NCBI RefSeq assembly: GCF_014850975.1
Contig: NZ_JACXST010000002.1
Location: 372,001-436,000 of the forward strand
Reading direction: 5' to 3'
Length of the DNA: 64,000 nucleotides
From: Methylomonas fluvii
GTDB lineage: Bacteria > Pseudomonadota > Gammaproteobacteria > Methylococcales > Methylomonadaceae
This document shows positions 26,740 through 34,411 of this stretch, one piece after another. Positions within the stretch are counted from its first letter, which is position 1, and every line of letters starts with the position of its first letter. Both the position numbers and the translations under genes were made by a program. The notes below the pieces were generated by a model. The model made no database searches, was not told the origin of the DNA, and saw only the letters and a program-made list of their open reading frames with translations.

Positions 26740-28299
26740 TTACATCGGTTTGCTGGTGTTGGTAGATGATTTGATAACCGGCACTTGGCAGTTGCTCAAA
26801 GAACCTGAGGCAGCATGCGAGTAAGGCATAACCGGCGCATTGATGTTCAATGTGTCGGTAAAGTTGTTGCCGTTACCGATAGCCAGATAACCTGATTGAC
26901 CGAATGGGTGAACGAAACCAATGTTCAACTCGGTAGCCAGAATGGTTGGTGAAGCCGCATCCGCAGCGATTTTAGCGATAACAGTGGATTTATCGGCGCT
27001 GATACCTTTACGCCATTGGAAAGTTTGCTCAACCCAATCCAGGTATTTTCCTCTGAAGGCTTGTTCCAGAGTCGGTGCTACACCGTCAACTTTAATAAAG
27101 CGGTAATGCTTGGCGTGCGTGGCGTTGTTTTCCAAGCTTTGGTGACCGATGGCCCAGCCTCTGTTACCGGCAGTGTTAACCGCAGTGTTGAACACGTCTG
27201 GGTTAGTCGTGGTGATTTGTTTGGACACAGCTTCGCCGTCAGCAAAGTCTTCCAGGCACAATTCCATATCACCGGAACCGCTAACTTCATGCTTAACAGG
27301 ACCCGCTAAATTAGAACCCGTCCAATCAGGTGACAAACCGGCAGAACTGCAGGGGTTGTTCAGGAATTTGACGTATTGTTGTGCGCCGGTACCGGAACCG
27401 TCGATACGTTTGCAAAAGTGCACTTTAGTATCGTTAGGCGTAACGTTTCTGACAGTGCCGTCGGAATCGGTGTAAGTCAAACCGGCAGTCAAGCTGGTTA
27501 AGGCCGTGCCGTTTACTTTAAACTCGGACCATCTTTTGATTTGACCGGAAATCAATTCAGCGACTTGTTGTTTGCTCAAGCTCGGCATACAGGCTTCGGT
27601 GTAATCGCCCGGTGCGCAGCTGCCGCCAAAACCGGCCAGCAGGTTTTGCGCTCTTTGCAAAGCCACATACAAGTTATCGGAAACGGGCACACCAAATACC
27701 AAGGCCGCCGCAGGCACCACGTTCAGCGCGGCGTCAGCAGCAACTGGATCAACCGCAGAGGCGTTTGAAGGTTTGTTAGGACCGACGAACAATTTTGGCT
27801 CGACATCGGAAATACCGGCATCGGACAGCACGTTGGTCAGGTTAGCGCCGCTGGCGTTGCAAAACCAGGTGTTGGTCGCGCCTTGTTGGGTGCAGTTACC
27901 GTTGTCGATACGCATAGCCGCAATCGCCACGCCGTCGATCAGCGGGTTAACGCCTTGCGCAGAACCGCCGGCAGAACGTTTGTGGAACAGGACTTTAGCC
28001 GTGGTTGCCGCAGAACCGTTGACGGTCAGGCCGGGCACGTTAGTAGAGTTCAGTGTGCAGAAATAAGCACTATGGTTTTTACCTTCGGAACCCGCTGTAC
28101 CGTTGTCTTTAAATACATCCAAAGTACCAGCGTCGCACAAATTAACGAACAATGCCGCCAGGGCTTTGTCTTGCGCGCTAGCGCCGGACATGAAGATTTC
28201 GATATCCGGCGTGACGCTTGGCGCATGTGCGGATGCACCTTGCGAAAAACCTGCCAGAGAAGCCACTGCGATAGCAGCAGACAATAATTGCTTTTTCAT
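26740..28299 (-). CDS. PstS-like periplasmic substrate-binding protein
   Basis: 519 residues with a signal peptide (AAIAVASLAGFSQGASA). The mature part starts with DIEIFMSGASAQDKALAALF, resembling the GSTAQ/GSSAI opening of PstS-type type 2 periplasmic binding proteins, and contains LSKQQVAELISGQIKRWSEF, the counterpart of the conserved DIFSGKITNW block. Later there are GTGAQQYVKFLNN and, near the end, IGFVHPFGQSGYLAIGNG. It is longer than PstS (about 320-350) because of Asn/Ala-rich inserts, and has pairs of cysteines (about eight). No ABC transporter genes are nearby; instead it sits between the VPLPA gene and tpsB on one strand. The ligand is unknown. SD GAGAG is at -9. Confidence 0.7.
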   Translation of the reverse strand: MKKQLLSAAIAVASLAGFSQGASAHAPSVTPDIEIFMSGASAQDKALAALFVNLCDAGTLDVFKDNGTAGSEGKNHSAYFCTLNSTNVPGLTVNGSAATTAKVLFHKRSAGGSAQGVNPLIDGVAIAAMRIDNGNCTQQGATNTWFCNASGANLTNVLSDAGISDVEPKLFVGPNKPSNASAVDPVAADAALNVVPAAALVFGVPVSDNLYVALQRAQNLLAGFGGSCAPGDYTEACMPSLSKQQVAELISGQIKRWSEFKVNGTALTSLTAGLTYTDSDGTVRNVTPNDTKVHFCKRIDGSGTGAQQYVKFLNNPCSSAGLSPDWTGSNLAGPVKHEVSGSGDMELCLEDFADGEAVSKQITTTNPDVFNTAVNTAGNRGWAIGHQSLENNATHAKHYRFIKVDGVAPTLEQAFRGKYLDWVEQTFQWRKGISADKSTVIAKIAADAASPTILATELNIGFVHPFGQSGYLAIGNGNNFTDTLNINAPVMPYSHAASGSLSNCQVPVIKSSTNTSKPM

Positions 28300-28332
28300 T
28301 GTATATCTCTCAATTGATTGAATTTAAAGTTT

Positions 28333-28387
28333 GAGCCGACCCGTTCATGAAGGGGGAACCAACGAAACAGAATCCGGCCGGCTCAAG
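28333..28387 (-). other. stem-loop between the VPLPA gene and the PstS-like gene
   Basis: On the minus strand GAGCCGGCC pairs with GGGTCGGCTC around a loop of about 35 bases, 13-67 bases past the VPLPA stop. There is no U-tract, so it is more likely a processing or stabilising structure than a full terminator, consistent with a joined transcript. Confidence 0.45.
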
Positions 28388-28399
28388 CCGCTTGCGGAA

Positions 28400-29191
28400 T
28401 TAAACCGCCAGCGATTTACGGCGAGTGGCGCGCAGTACACCCATCAAACCGGCGCCGAACATCCAAACTGCGGCAGGCAGCGGCACAGCAGCAGGCGCAG
28501 CTGTGTAGGTCAATGAACCGACATTGCCGTTAATTGCAAAATTCCATGTACCTGGAAAAGTGACTAATTCGCCGGTGTCGAAGTCGCCATCATTGACTTT
28601 TTCATGAACAAAGGCCAAAGCCGTGCCCAATTGGCCTTGACCTGTGAATGGCAATGCGGTTTGCAAATCATTACCGTAAACAGCAGTGTAGCCTTGTTGG
28701 CCGACTGTTTTGAAGGTGCTCAGGTTGTTGGCATTAGCATCTTGAGTTTGGATATAGCTGACCAAATCATTCCATTTACTCATGGTGTTGCTAATGTCTG
28801 CTGCGTTGGTATCGAAAGCAGCAGGTGCAGGAACTACTGAAGTTGTATAGAAACCATACTTAGCAGTATCTGAAGGGTCGTTCAGTAATCCATGTCCACC
28901 CGAAACGCCCCAAGCAACGTTATTGCCTGCAGTGTAAGCAGCAGCGAACGATTGGAAGTTGTTGTCGCTCAGCGTGAATGACAATGGTTGGCTGGGGTTA
29001 GCCAAAAATTGTTCAACAGTGATGCCCAAATCCAGCGTGTAAGAGTTTTGTGCTGTGTAGTTAACCACGTTAAACAAAAACTCACTACCGTCTGCTGTCG
29101 CATCGCCGATAGCTTGGATACGCGCTTCCGCGGCGCCTGAAGCGGCCGCTGCCAATACTGCAACTGCCAACAATTTTTTAGACAATTTCAT
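28400..29191 (-). CDS. VPLPA-CTERM sorted surface protein
   Basis: 263 residues. A signal peptide (KLLAVAVLAAAASGAAEA) is followed by a beta-rich secreted domain of about 220 residues and a C-terminal sorting tail: VPLPAAVWMFGAGLMGVL as motif plus membrane helix, then basic ATRRK. This is the VPLPA variant (TIGR03370) of the PEP-CTERM signal recognised by exosortases; the exosortase itself is not in the window. The main domain is not recognised. The gene is the first of a minus-strand series (VPLPA, PstS-like, TpsB), has GAGG 9 bases before its ATG, and is preceded by a c-di-GMP riboswitch-like leader, so it should respond to c-di-GMP. Confidence 0.85.
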   Translation of the reverse strand: MKLSKKLLAVAVLAAAASGAAEARIQAIGDATADGSEFLFNVVNYTAQNSYTLDLGITVEQFLANPSQPLSFTLSDNNFQSFAAAYTAGNNVAWGVSGGHGLLNDPSDTAKYGFYTTSVVPAPAAFDTNAADISNTMSKWNDLVSYIQTQDANANNLSTFKTVGQQGYTAVYGNDLQTALPFTGQGQLGTALAFVHEKVNDGDFDTGELVTFPGTWNFAINGNVGSLTYTAAPAAVPLPAAVWMFGAGLMGVLRATRRKSLAV

Positions 29192-29230
29192 TTTTAAAAC
29201 CTCATGTTTAAATTTCGATTAATGACATAA

Positions 29231-29310
29231 GGTGACAGCCCAGCCGTCTTGACCTGCAAGACCCGTGACTTTCCGTCCCCGCTTCACAACGAGTTTGGCT
29301 TTTACACGCT
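29231..29310 (-). ncRNA. cyclic di-GMP-I (GEMM) riboswitch ahead of the VPLPA gene
   Basis: Minus strand: AGCCAAACTCG, stem CTCGTT/AGCGGG closed by the GNRA loop GTGA, then GGACGGAAAGTC, hairpin GTCTTG/CAAGAC with a 5-base loop, and GGCTGGGCTGTCACC. GTG and CAC at the ends can form P1. The layout is the same as in the tpsA leader, with compensating changes in loops and stems rather than plain copying. The aptamer ends about 40 bases before the ATG of the VPLPA gene. A G occupies the position expected for c-di-GMP recognition, by my alignment. Confidence 0.85.
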
Positions 29311-29800
29311 TTAGATTGCACTCGACACCATCTAACATCCTGACAGCGCCGCTTTATTGCCCCCGCTACCATGTTCCGTCTAGCCTCCTCCCTATCCTCT
29401 TCCTTCGCCGCTCCTTGTCCGTGCCGTCCGTGTTCCCTAGTTGCTCCCGAATCTTTGTTGAACGGCCGTTCCTCAAACCCTCAACTTGGCGCGAATTATT
29501 CCAGAGCAATAGCGGCGTTTCGGTTACAGCATTGTTAAATTCACGTGACATGTAATACATCTGTATTACAAAACCGGCCGCTAACACGGATATTCAGCGG
29601 ATGCTCGACGAGGGGGCTATGAAATTTAAGACTCTGTTGGCGGGCGAGGCTTCTGGGTATAAATTGTCGTGAGCTCTGATCGGCAGAGCCTTGCTGACTA
29701 TTGAGTTAATCCAACAATTAGATGCAGGCATCCAGCGCCATGGCAGGCAAGCTTTGAACTATGCGTGCACTTAAAGGCAGGTCAAATAATTGCCAACCTG
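29311..29800. other. intergenic region; promoter of the VPLPA operon; no gene
   Basis: The minus-strand promoter for the riboswitch-led operon must lie here, but the first 220 bases are pyrimidine-rich (CCTCCTCCCTATCCTC) and offer no clear box. At 29670-29690 GCTCTG and CAGAGC form a 6-bp hairpin. At 29720-29756 there is a degenerate repeat (GATGCAGGCATCCAGCGCC) similar to the core of the miniature element at 13.7 kb. Open frames here have no coding character. Confidence 0.5.
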
Positions 29801-30316
29801 TTAAACAACGCCCAACAAGACTTTGGCGTTAACGATACCGTCAGCATCTGCCGGTTTTTCCACGTCAATTTGCAGCACCTGCAAACGGTGTTTGGTTTCC
29901 AGAATCGCCAGCCAGTACATCAGCTTATCGAAAGGCAAATGCTCCAGCCAGACGCTGACTTTGTCCTCGCCTTCCGGCGACAGATGCTTAATCGCCGCTT
30001 TTATCTCTAGCTGCTGGCTACTGAAATCGACTAGCGCCAGCGGCGATTGCTTACTGCCATCTAAAGCCGGAGCATCAACCGTCGCTTGCTGCCGCAGGAC
30101 CGTCGCTTCGTTGCCAACTTGCTGTAAATAGCTATAGATTTGCCTTTGCGCCTGAATTTTTAGCGTCAGCAAGCGGCTCTGCTCCGCCAGCGGTTGGTAA
30201 AACAGCAGGTACGCACCATAAACCAGCACGACCAACAAACCACCCAACCCCAGCACTCGCTCTCTGGGCGATAGTTCGGCAAAGCGTTGGATTAAGTCAT
30301 TTTTCGCGAATCTCAA
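29801..30316 (-). CDS. gspM: type II secretion protein GspM
   Basis: About 171 residues. A TTG at 30316 with GGAG 7 bases before it is favoured; an in-frame GTG five codons upstream is the alternative. Short cytoplasmic tail, one membrane helix (VLGLGGLLVVLVYGAYLLFY), then a coiled segment and a ferredoxin-like periplasmic domain, as in GspM. It partners GspL in the inner-membrane platform of the type II secretion system. It overlaps the end of gspL by about 20 bp and is the last gene of the operon; gspN and gspO are not present here. Confidence 0.85.
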   Translation of the reverse strand: MRFAKNDLIQRFAELSPRERVLGLGGLLVVLVYGAYLLFYQPLAEQSRLLTLKIQAQRQIYSYLQQVGNEATVLRQQATVDAPALDGSKQSPLALVDFSSQQLEIKAAIKHLSPEGEDKVSVWLEHLPFDKLMYWLAILETKHRLQVLQIDVEKPADADGIVNAKVLLGVV

Positions 30317-31490
30317 GTTGCGCCTCCACACCGTTCGCGCCGCTATCGGCGGATTGAAGTTTCACCTGCATGCTGCTTTGCAACTGCTGTTTAAATTGCT
30401 CCAGCTGGCCGATGTCGTCGGCAACTACATGTAGCTGCAAACCACCGTTCAGGAAATTGAGTTTTTGCAAATGCACGGCCGGCGTGTCTTTCAATACCAA
30501 GCCGGAACGGTAAAGCAAGCGCATAAAGCCACTACCGACGACGTCGTGTTGCTTTCTCAGCTGCGCCAATTGTTGCTCGGCTTGGGCTTTAACATTGACG
30601 ATGCGCTTCACCTCGGGAAAGCTTTGTTTGAACAGTGCTTGGGTTTTAGCCTCCAACTCGCTCAGCTCGGCTTGCTGTTGCCAGTAGGTGTGCAATAAGG
30701 CGTAGCTCTGCACCGCCAAGGCCACACCCAGAAAAATGGCTGCCGGCAGCCATTGCTGCCAGCGACCTACCTTTTGGCTACTAACGGCATAGGCACCGCT
30801 CAACACATTCAGCTCAGCCGGCAACGACTCAACGGCGCTCGCCATGAATGACAAAGGTGCTTGGATAATTGTTTCCAAACCGGTACCAGCCAAACCATCC
30901 GGTAGCTTGCTGTCTTCGCTGGCTTTGCATATCAGTAAAGTCTGAAAATCAGCACCTTCGGCACGGGCTTTTTCCAGCAGTGGCAGCAGAAACAGCGCAT
31001 CCACCCCCCCACCCAAAAAGGCAGCGCTGCGCAAAATAGCGTTGCTGCCGTCGAGCAACAAAGTGGCTTGTCCGGGCTGATACGGCAAGCATAAGGTTTC
31101 GGGATATGCGCCATCCAGCAACAAACCAGCTTCCCGAAACGGCGTAAGCCACGCAGATAATGTTTCATGGGTAATCGCCGCGACGGCGAGCTTATCCCGG
31201 TCCTGTTTTAGCCAAACCAGATGATAATTTTCCACGTCCTCGGCCAACAGGTCTTCCAAGGCAAACGGCAAGGCTTTTTTCAGTTGCGCCGTGTTTTTTA
31301 CCGCCAGCTCGATTTCCAATAACAACACCGAGGCAGCCGGCAATAACAGCAGCACGGACTTACCCTCCGCAGCCGCCGCTAACTCGGCCATCGTGCCGGA
31401 TGCCGGCTGACTATCCGGCTCGGCAAGATTTAACCATTCCAGTTTATCGGCCGATTCGGCGCTGAATCTAACCAGCAGTTTTTCAGCCAT
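30297..31490 (-). CDS. gspL: type II secretion protein GspL
   Basis: 397 residues. The N-terminal cytoplasmic part (about 1-245) has the actin-like fold sequence of GspL (LLVRFSAESADKLEWL, PFALEDLLAEDVENYHLVW, TLLLDGSNAILR), followed by a membrane helix near 250-272 (WLPAAIFLGVALAVQSYALL) and a periplasmic coiled and ferredoxin-like domain. It recruits the GspE ATPase to the membrane and pairs with GspM. Its start overlaps the gspK stop by 8 bp (shared around CATGGCTGA), showing translational coupling. Confidence 0.9.
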   Translation of the reverse strand: MAEKLLVRFSAESADKLEWLNLAEPDSQPASGTMAELAAAAEGKSVLLLLPAASVLLLEIELAVKNTAQLKKALPFALEDLLAEDVENYHLVWLKQDRDKLAVAAITHETLSAWLTPFREAGLLLDGAYPETLCLPYQPGQATLLLDGSNAILRSAAFLGGGVDALFLLPLLEKARAEGADFQTLLICKASEDSKLPDGLAGTGLETIIQAPLSFMASAVESLPAELNVLSGAYAVSSQKVGRWQQWLPAAIFLGVALAVQSYALLHTYWQQQAELSELEAKTQALFKQSFPEVKRIVNVKAQAEQQLAQLRKQHDVVGSGFMRLLYRSGLVLKDTPAVHLQKLNFLNGGLQLHVVADDIGQLEQFKQQLQSSMQVKLQSADSGANGVEAQLEIREK

Positions 31491-32418
31491 GTACCAAGCC
31501 CTGGCGCTGCCGCTTCAAGACTTGCGCACCGCCACTGTCGCGTTGCAATTGCGACTGAAACTGCAAATGGGTTTTGCCCATATCGATTTGCCCTTGTAAT
31601 AAAAAGTTTTGCGAACTGACACCCAAGCCGTATTTACCGATGCCGGCATCGACAACCGCGTCGTCCTTTAAAAACTCGGCGACTTTGGCGAAAGGCTTGC
31701 CTCTGGCTCTGAAGATGGATGCCGCCTGATCGGCGCTGATGTCGTCGGCCAAACAGCGCAGCACGGTAGCGCTAGCGGTATTAACATTCAGCGGCGCGTA
31801 GCCGTCCACCACATACACATACGGCAATAATTTCGAATAAATCTCGCGCGTCATGCCTTGCACCAGCAATAACTCGCTGACATCGGCAAATTGCCGGTTC
31901 GCGGCGCGGTAGCCCGGCTTGGATCGGGTATAGGAGTCGTCTTCCGCACCGTGCGGATAGATAGCGTCCATATCCGCATCGACCCAATCCGTGATTGCCT
32001 GGACCAGTTCGGTTTTCAGTTTCAGCACCGCCAGTAAGCGTTCCAGGCGTTTCACATCCGGCGCGGACACTTTACCCTCGACCAATAAGTTGTTCAGATT
32101 GAGCCGGCCTTGCAAATCCTCAATCTGTGCTTGCATCGTGCCACCGGTCACCACTGTCGTTGCCAGCGGTTTGGACCAGGCGTCATCCACACCATCGACA
32201 TCACCCGCCCTGGCATCAGCCGCCAACCGGCCAATCGCCCAGCTTTCCAGGCCATAGGCATATTCCCAGGCTTGCATGCTGCGCAGTTGATTTTCGGTGC
32301 GGCGAATATCCATCTGCCGCGCACTGGACATGGACACGACCGCGACAGTGGCGATGGCCAGTATCAGCATCACCGTGATCAACGCTATGCCGTGCTGCAC
32401 CCATTCTAGCGACTTCAT
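31483..32418 (-). CDS. gspK: type II secretion minor pseudopilin GspK
   Basis: 311 residues, the large minor pseudopilin. A short basic leader ends in QHG, and the cleaved helix starts IALITVMLILAIATVAVVSM; as usual for GspK there is no glutamate at position 5 of the mature protein. The insert with calcium-binding-type aspartates (DWVDADMDAIYPHGAEDDSY) and the YVVDGYAPLNVNTAS block are both typical. It caps the pseudopilus tip with GspI and GspJ. Its ATG overlaps the gspJ stop (ATGA). Confidence 0.92.
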   Translation of the reverse strand: MKSLEWVQHGIALITVMLILAIATVAVVSMSSARQMDIRRTENQLRSMQAWEYAYGLESWAIGRLAADARAGDVDGVDDAWSKPLATTVVTGGTMQAQIEDLQGRLNLNNLLVEGKVSAPDVKRLERLLAVLKLKTELVQAITDWVDADMDAIYPHGAEDDSYTRSKPGYRAANRQFADVSELLLVQGMTREIYSKLLPYVYVVDGYAPLNVNTASATVLRCLADDISADQAASIFRARGKPFAKVAEFLKDDAVVDAGIGKYGLGVSSQNFLLQGQIDMGKTHLQFQSQLQRDSGGAQVLKRQRQGLVHG

Positions 32419-32993
32419 TCCCGCACCAGAAACAGCCGGCGCATGTCGCCCAGGCCAGCCAAGTTAAAATTCGCTTCCACCGCTTTGGGTAAGCCGGTGC
32501 CTTCCGCCGGCCAATGCGTCATCCATTCGCTGCCATAAAACCGCAATTCAAGCGCCGCAACGTTCAATAGCTTTTTCCGGCGAAACTGCGTTTGCTGAGT
32601 ACGATCCAACACGGTCCAGACTTGCCGGTACAAGCTGCCATTTTCCAGGCGATAACTGATACGTTGCAATTGGCTGCGCATCGCCAACGCCGACCATTCC
32701 GGCACGCTGCGGGTCAAGGTCAGCAAATCCTCGCCATTGCCACCGGAAAACGCCGGCTGCTCGCTGCCGAATTCGTCCCGTACAGAGCGCGGCAAAGCCT
32801 GGGCCAAATCTTCGTTCAGCAAGTACATCGTTTGCTGCAACGCGGCAATGCTGTCCGAGCGTTTTTCGGTGCCGGCCCTGGCATCCAATACCGCACTCAA
32901 GCCGGCGTAAGCCATCGCCGCCATGATGGCAAACACGGCCATCGCGATCAGGATTTCCAGCAAGGTAAAACCGCGACTGGCGCTATTGTTCAT
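32415..32993 (-). CDS. gspJ: type II secretion minor pseudopilin GspJ
   Basis: 192 residues from the ATG at 32993, which gives a normal short leader MNNSASRG before the helix FTLLEILIAMAVFAIMAAM; longer in-frame starts would give an over-long leader. The glutamate at mature position 5 is present (FTLLE). The globular part contains PRSVRDEFG and SGGNGEDLLTLTRSVPEW as in GspJ. It overlaps gspI by 11 bp and gspK by 4 bp. It forms the pseudopilus tip complex. Confidence 0.92.
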   Translation of the reverse strand: MNNSASRGFTLLEILIAMAVFAIMAAMAYAGLSAVLDARAGTEKRSDSIAALQQTMYLLNEDLAQALPRSVRDEFGSEQPAFSGGNGEDLLTLTRSVPEWSALAMRSQLQRISYRLENGSLYRQVWTVLDRTQQTQFRRKKLLNVAALELRFYGSEWMTHWPAEGTGLPKAVEANFNLAGLGDMRRLFLVRE

Positions 32994-33360
32994 GGCCGGC
33001 CGAAACATAACTAAGCAGACCGGCGTAAGGCGACTTGTCGCCTTCCAGGAACACCTCAATCCGGTAATCCCAGACCGTGCCGCCGAGACTCGGCGTCATG
33101 CCGCGCTTGGCCTGCCAATACCAGCGCCGTCCGGCCATGGTTTCCCACCCGTCCAGGTTCTCCGGTTTTTCGGTATCCAGGCGCAATTGCACCGCACGAT
33201 TGGCGGCTATCGTCGCCGCTATGGTTTTGTTTTCCAGATACCAAAGGTTCTTGGTATTGTCGGCGGTAATTTTGATCAAGCCGGCCATCAGGATGGCTAA
33301 CAGGGCCAGCGCAATCAGCACTTCCAACAGAGTAAAGCCAGAGTTGCCGGAATATTTCAT
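32983..33360 (-). CDS. gspI: type II secretion minor pseudopilin GspI
   Basis: 125 residues. Leader MKYSGNSG, then FTLLEVLIALALLAILMAGLIKI with glutamate 5. The small globular domain has TIAATIAANRAVQLRL and a final KSPYAGLLSYV stretch, and its length is right for GspI. The ATG overlaps the gspH stop (ATGA), typical of this operon order. Confidence 0.92.
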   Translation of the reverse strand: MKYSGNSGFTLLEVLIALALLAILMAGLIKITADNTKNLWYLENKTIAATIAANRAVQLRLDTEKPENLDGWETMAGRRWYWQAKRGMTPSLGGTVWDYRIEVFLEGDKSPYAGLLSYVSAGHEQ

Positions 33361-33899
33361 GGCTTAATGGCGACGCTGGACACCGCTAAGCCCTCTTCCG
33401 CCGTATTACTCAGCCAAAACCGGAGATCGCTTTTGGCTAAATCCAAAGCAATTTGGAACACCGCGGAGGCCCCGTCCGGGGTGAAGACAATCTGCGGTTC
33501 AGGATGTACTTGGCCGCCAAAACGGTTAGGCAAATACACCGGCTTTTCGTCCATGCTTAAAGCCAAGCGCATACCGGCCGGCAAATCCCGCTGCCTGAAT
33601 AGCGCGTCGCCGGTCTCCGGCTGCCACTTGCCTTGGTTCGGCGACAGAAACCTATACCCTTGACCGACCAACTCCAGGCCAATAGTTTCGCCGCGTATCA
33701 TGGCTTCCTGCTCGGCCAGCGCCAGCAGCTTTTCCAGGCGCTGGATTTCCAGTTGTTGCTGCTGACTATGATCGGCATTGCCCATTGCCAGCATCGCCAT
33801 GCTGCTCATCACACCGATTAAAACCATAGCGATTAACAGTTCTATCAGCGTAAAACCGCGTGCGTTCAAGCTGGGATACGACCTTATTTTTGCGCCCAA
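33357..33899 (-). CDS. gspH: type II secretion minor pseudopilin GspH
   Basis: Up to 180 residues. The prepilin motif is NARG followed by FTLIELLIAMVLIGVMSSM with glutamate 5. The start is uncertain: a TTG at 33899 overlapping the gspG stop, or a TTG directly before NARG (near 33866) preceded by AAGG at a slightly long distance. The globular part has EEAMIRGETIGLELVGQGY, similar to GspH/FimT, and ends AVSSVAIKP. It lies in the conserved order G-H-I-J-K. Confidence 0.88.
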   Translation of the reverse strand: MGAKIRSYPSLNARGFTLIELLIAMVLIGVMSSMAMLAMGNADHSQQQQLEIQRLEKLLALAEQEAMIRGETIGLELVGQGYRFLSPNQGKWQPETGDALFRQRDLPAGMRLALSMDEKPVYLPNRFGGQVHPEPQIVFTPDGASAVFQIALDLAKSDLRFWLSNTAEEGLAVSSVAIKP

Positions 33900-34315
33900 T
33901 TGGTGATGTCCGCGCCAGCTTCGCTGCCGCCTTCCACGCCGTCCGCACCGAAGGAATACAAATCAAATTCGCCGTGCGCGCCGGGCTGCATATAAAAATA
34001 CGCTTTGCCCCAAGCGTCGACCGGCAACTGATCCAGATAACCGCCCTGCTTCCAATGCGCCCCGGCCGGCAGATTGGCGGGTTTATGCACTAAAGCTTCC
34101 AGACCCTGATCGGTGCTGGGATAGCTGAAGTTATCCAGTCTGTACAAATCCAGCGCGGCGCTGATAGCTCTGATGTCTTGCAAGGTGCGCGTAGCGCGGG
34201 CCTCGTCCGGTCTACCCATGATTTTCGGGACGACGATGGACGCCAAAATACCCAAAATCACCACCACGATCATCACTTCAATCAGGGTAAAGCCTTGCTG
34301 TTTTTTATTGCTCAT
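33884..34315 (-). CDS. gspG: type II secretion major pseudopilin GspG
   Basis: 143 residues, the major pseudopilin. Leader MSNKKQQG and helix FTLIEVMIVVVILGILASIVVPKIMGRPDEA, with glutamate 5 and the family-typical PKIMGRPDEA end. The globular domain contains the YPSTDQGLEALV and DAWGKAYFY signatures and the C-terminal calcium-site region DLYSFGADG-EGG. It is set off from gspF by 96 bp that contain a small hairpin, which may allow separate expression of this abundant subunit. Confidence 0.95.
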   Translation of the reverse strand: MSNKKQQGFTLIEVMIVVVILGILASIVVPKIMGRPDEARATRTLQDIRAISAALDLYRLDNFSYPSTDQGLEALVHKPANLPAGAHWKQGGYLDQLPVDAWGKAYFYMQPGAHGEFDLYSFGADGVEGGSEAGADITNWAQK

Positions 34316-34345
34316 AACGGTTTAAAGTCGGATTGGTTTAAACAC

Positions 34346-34362
34346 GTCCCGGCGTGCGGGAC
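34346..34362. other. 6-bp hairpin between gspF and gspG
   Basis: GTCCCG, a 5-base loop, CGGGAC, in the 96-bp gap. On the minus strand it is followed by TGTTTAAA, a poor T-tract. It may be an attenuator or an mRNA-processing site ahead of the highly expressed pseudopilin gene. Confidence 0.35.
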
Positions 34363-34411
34363 AACGGGGAGAAGATTAGAAAGCCAACGTGACAGGCGTA
34401 TGACAAAACCG

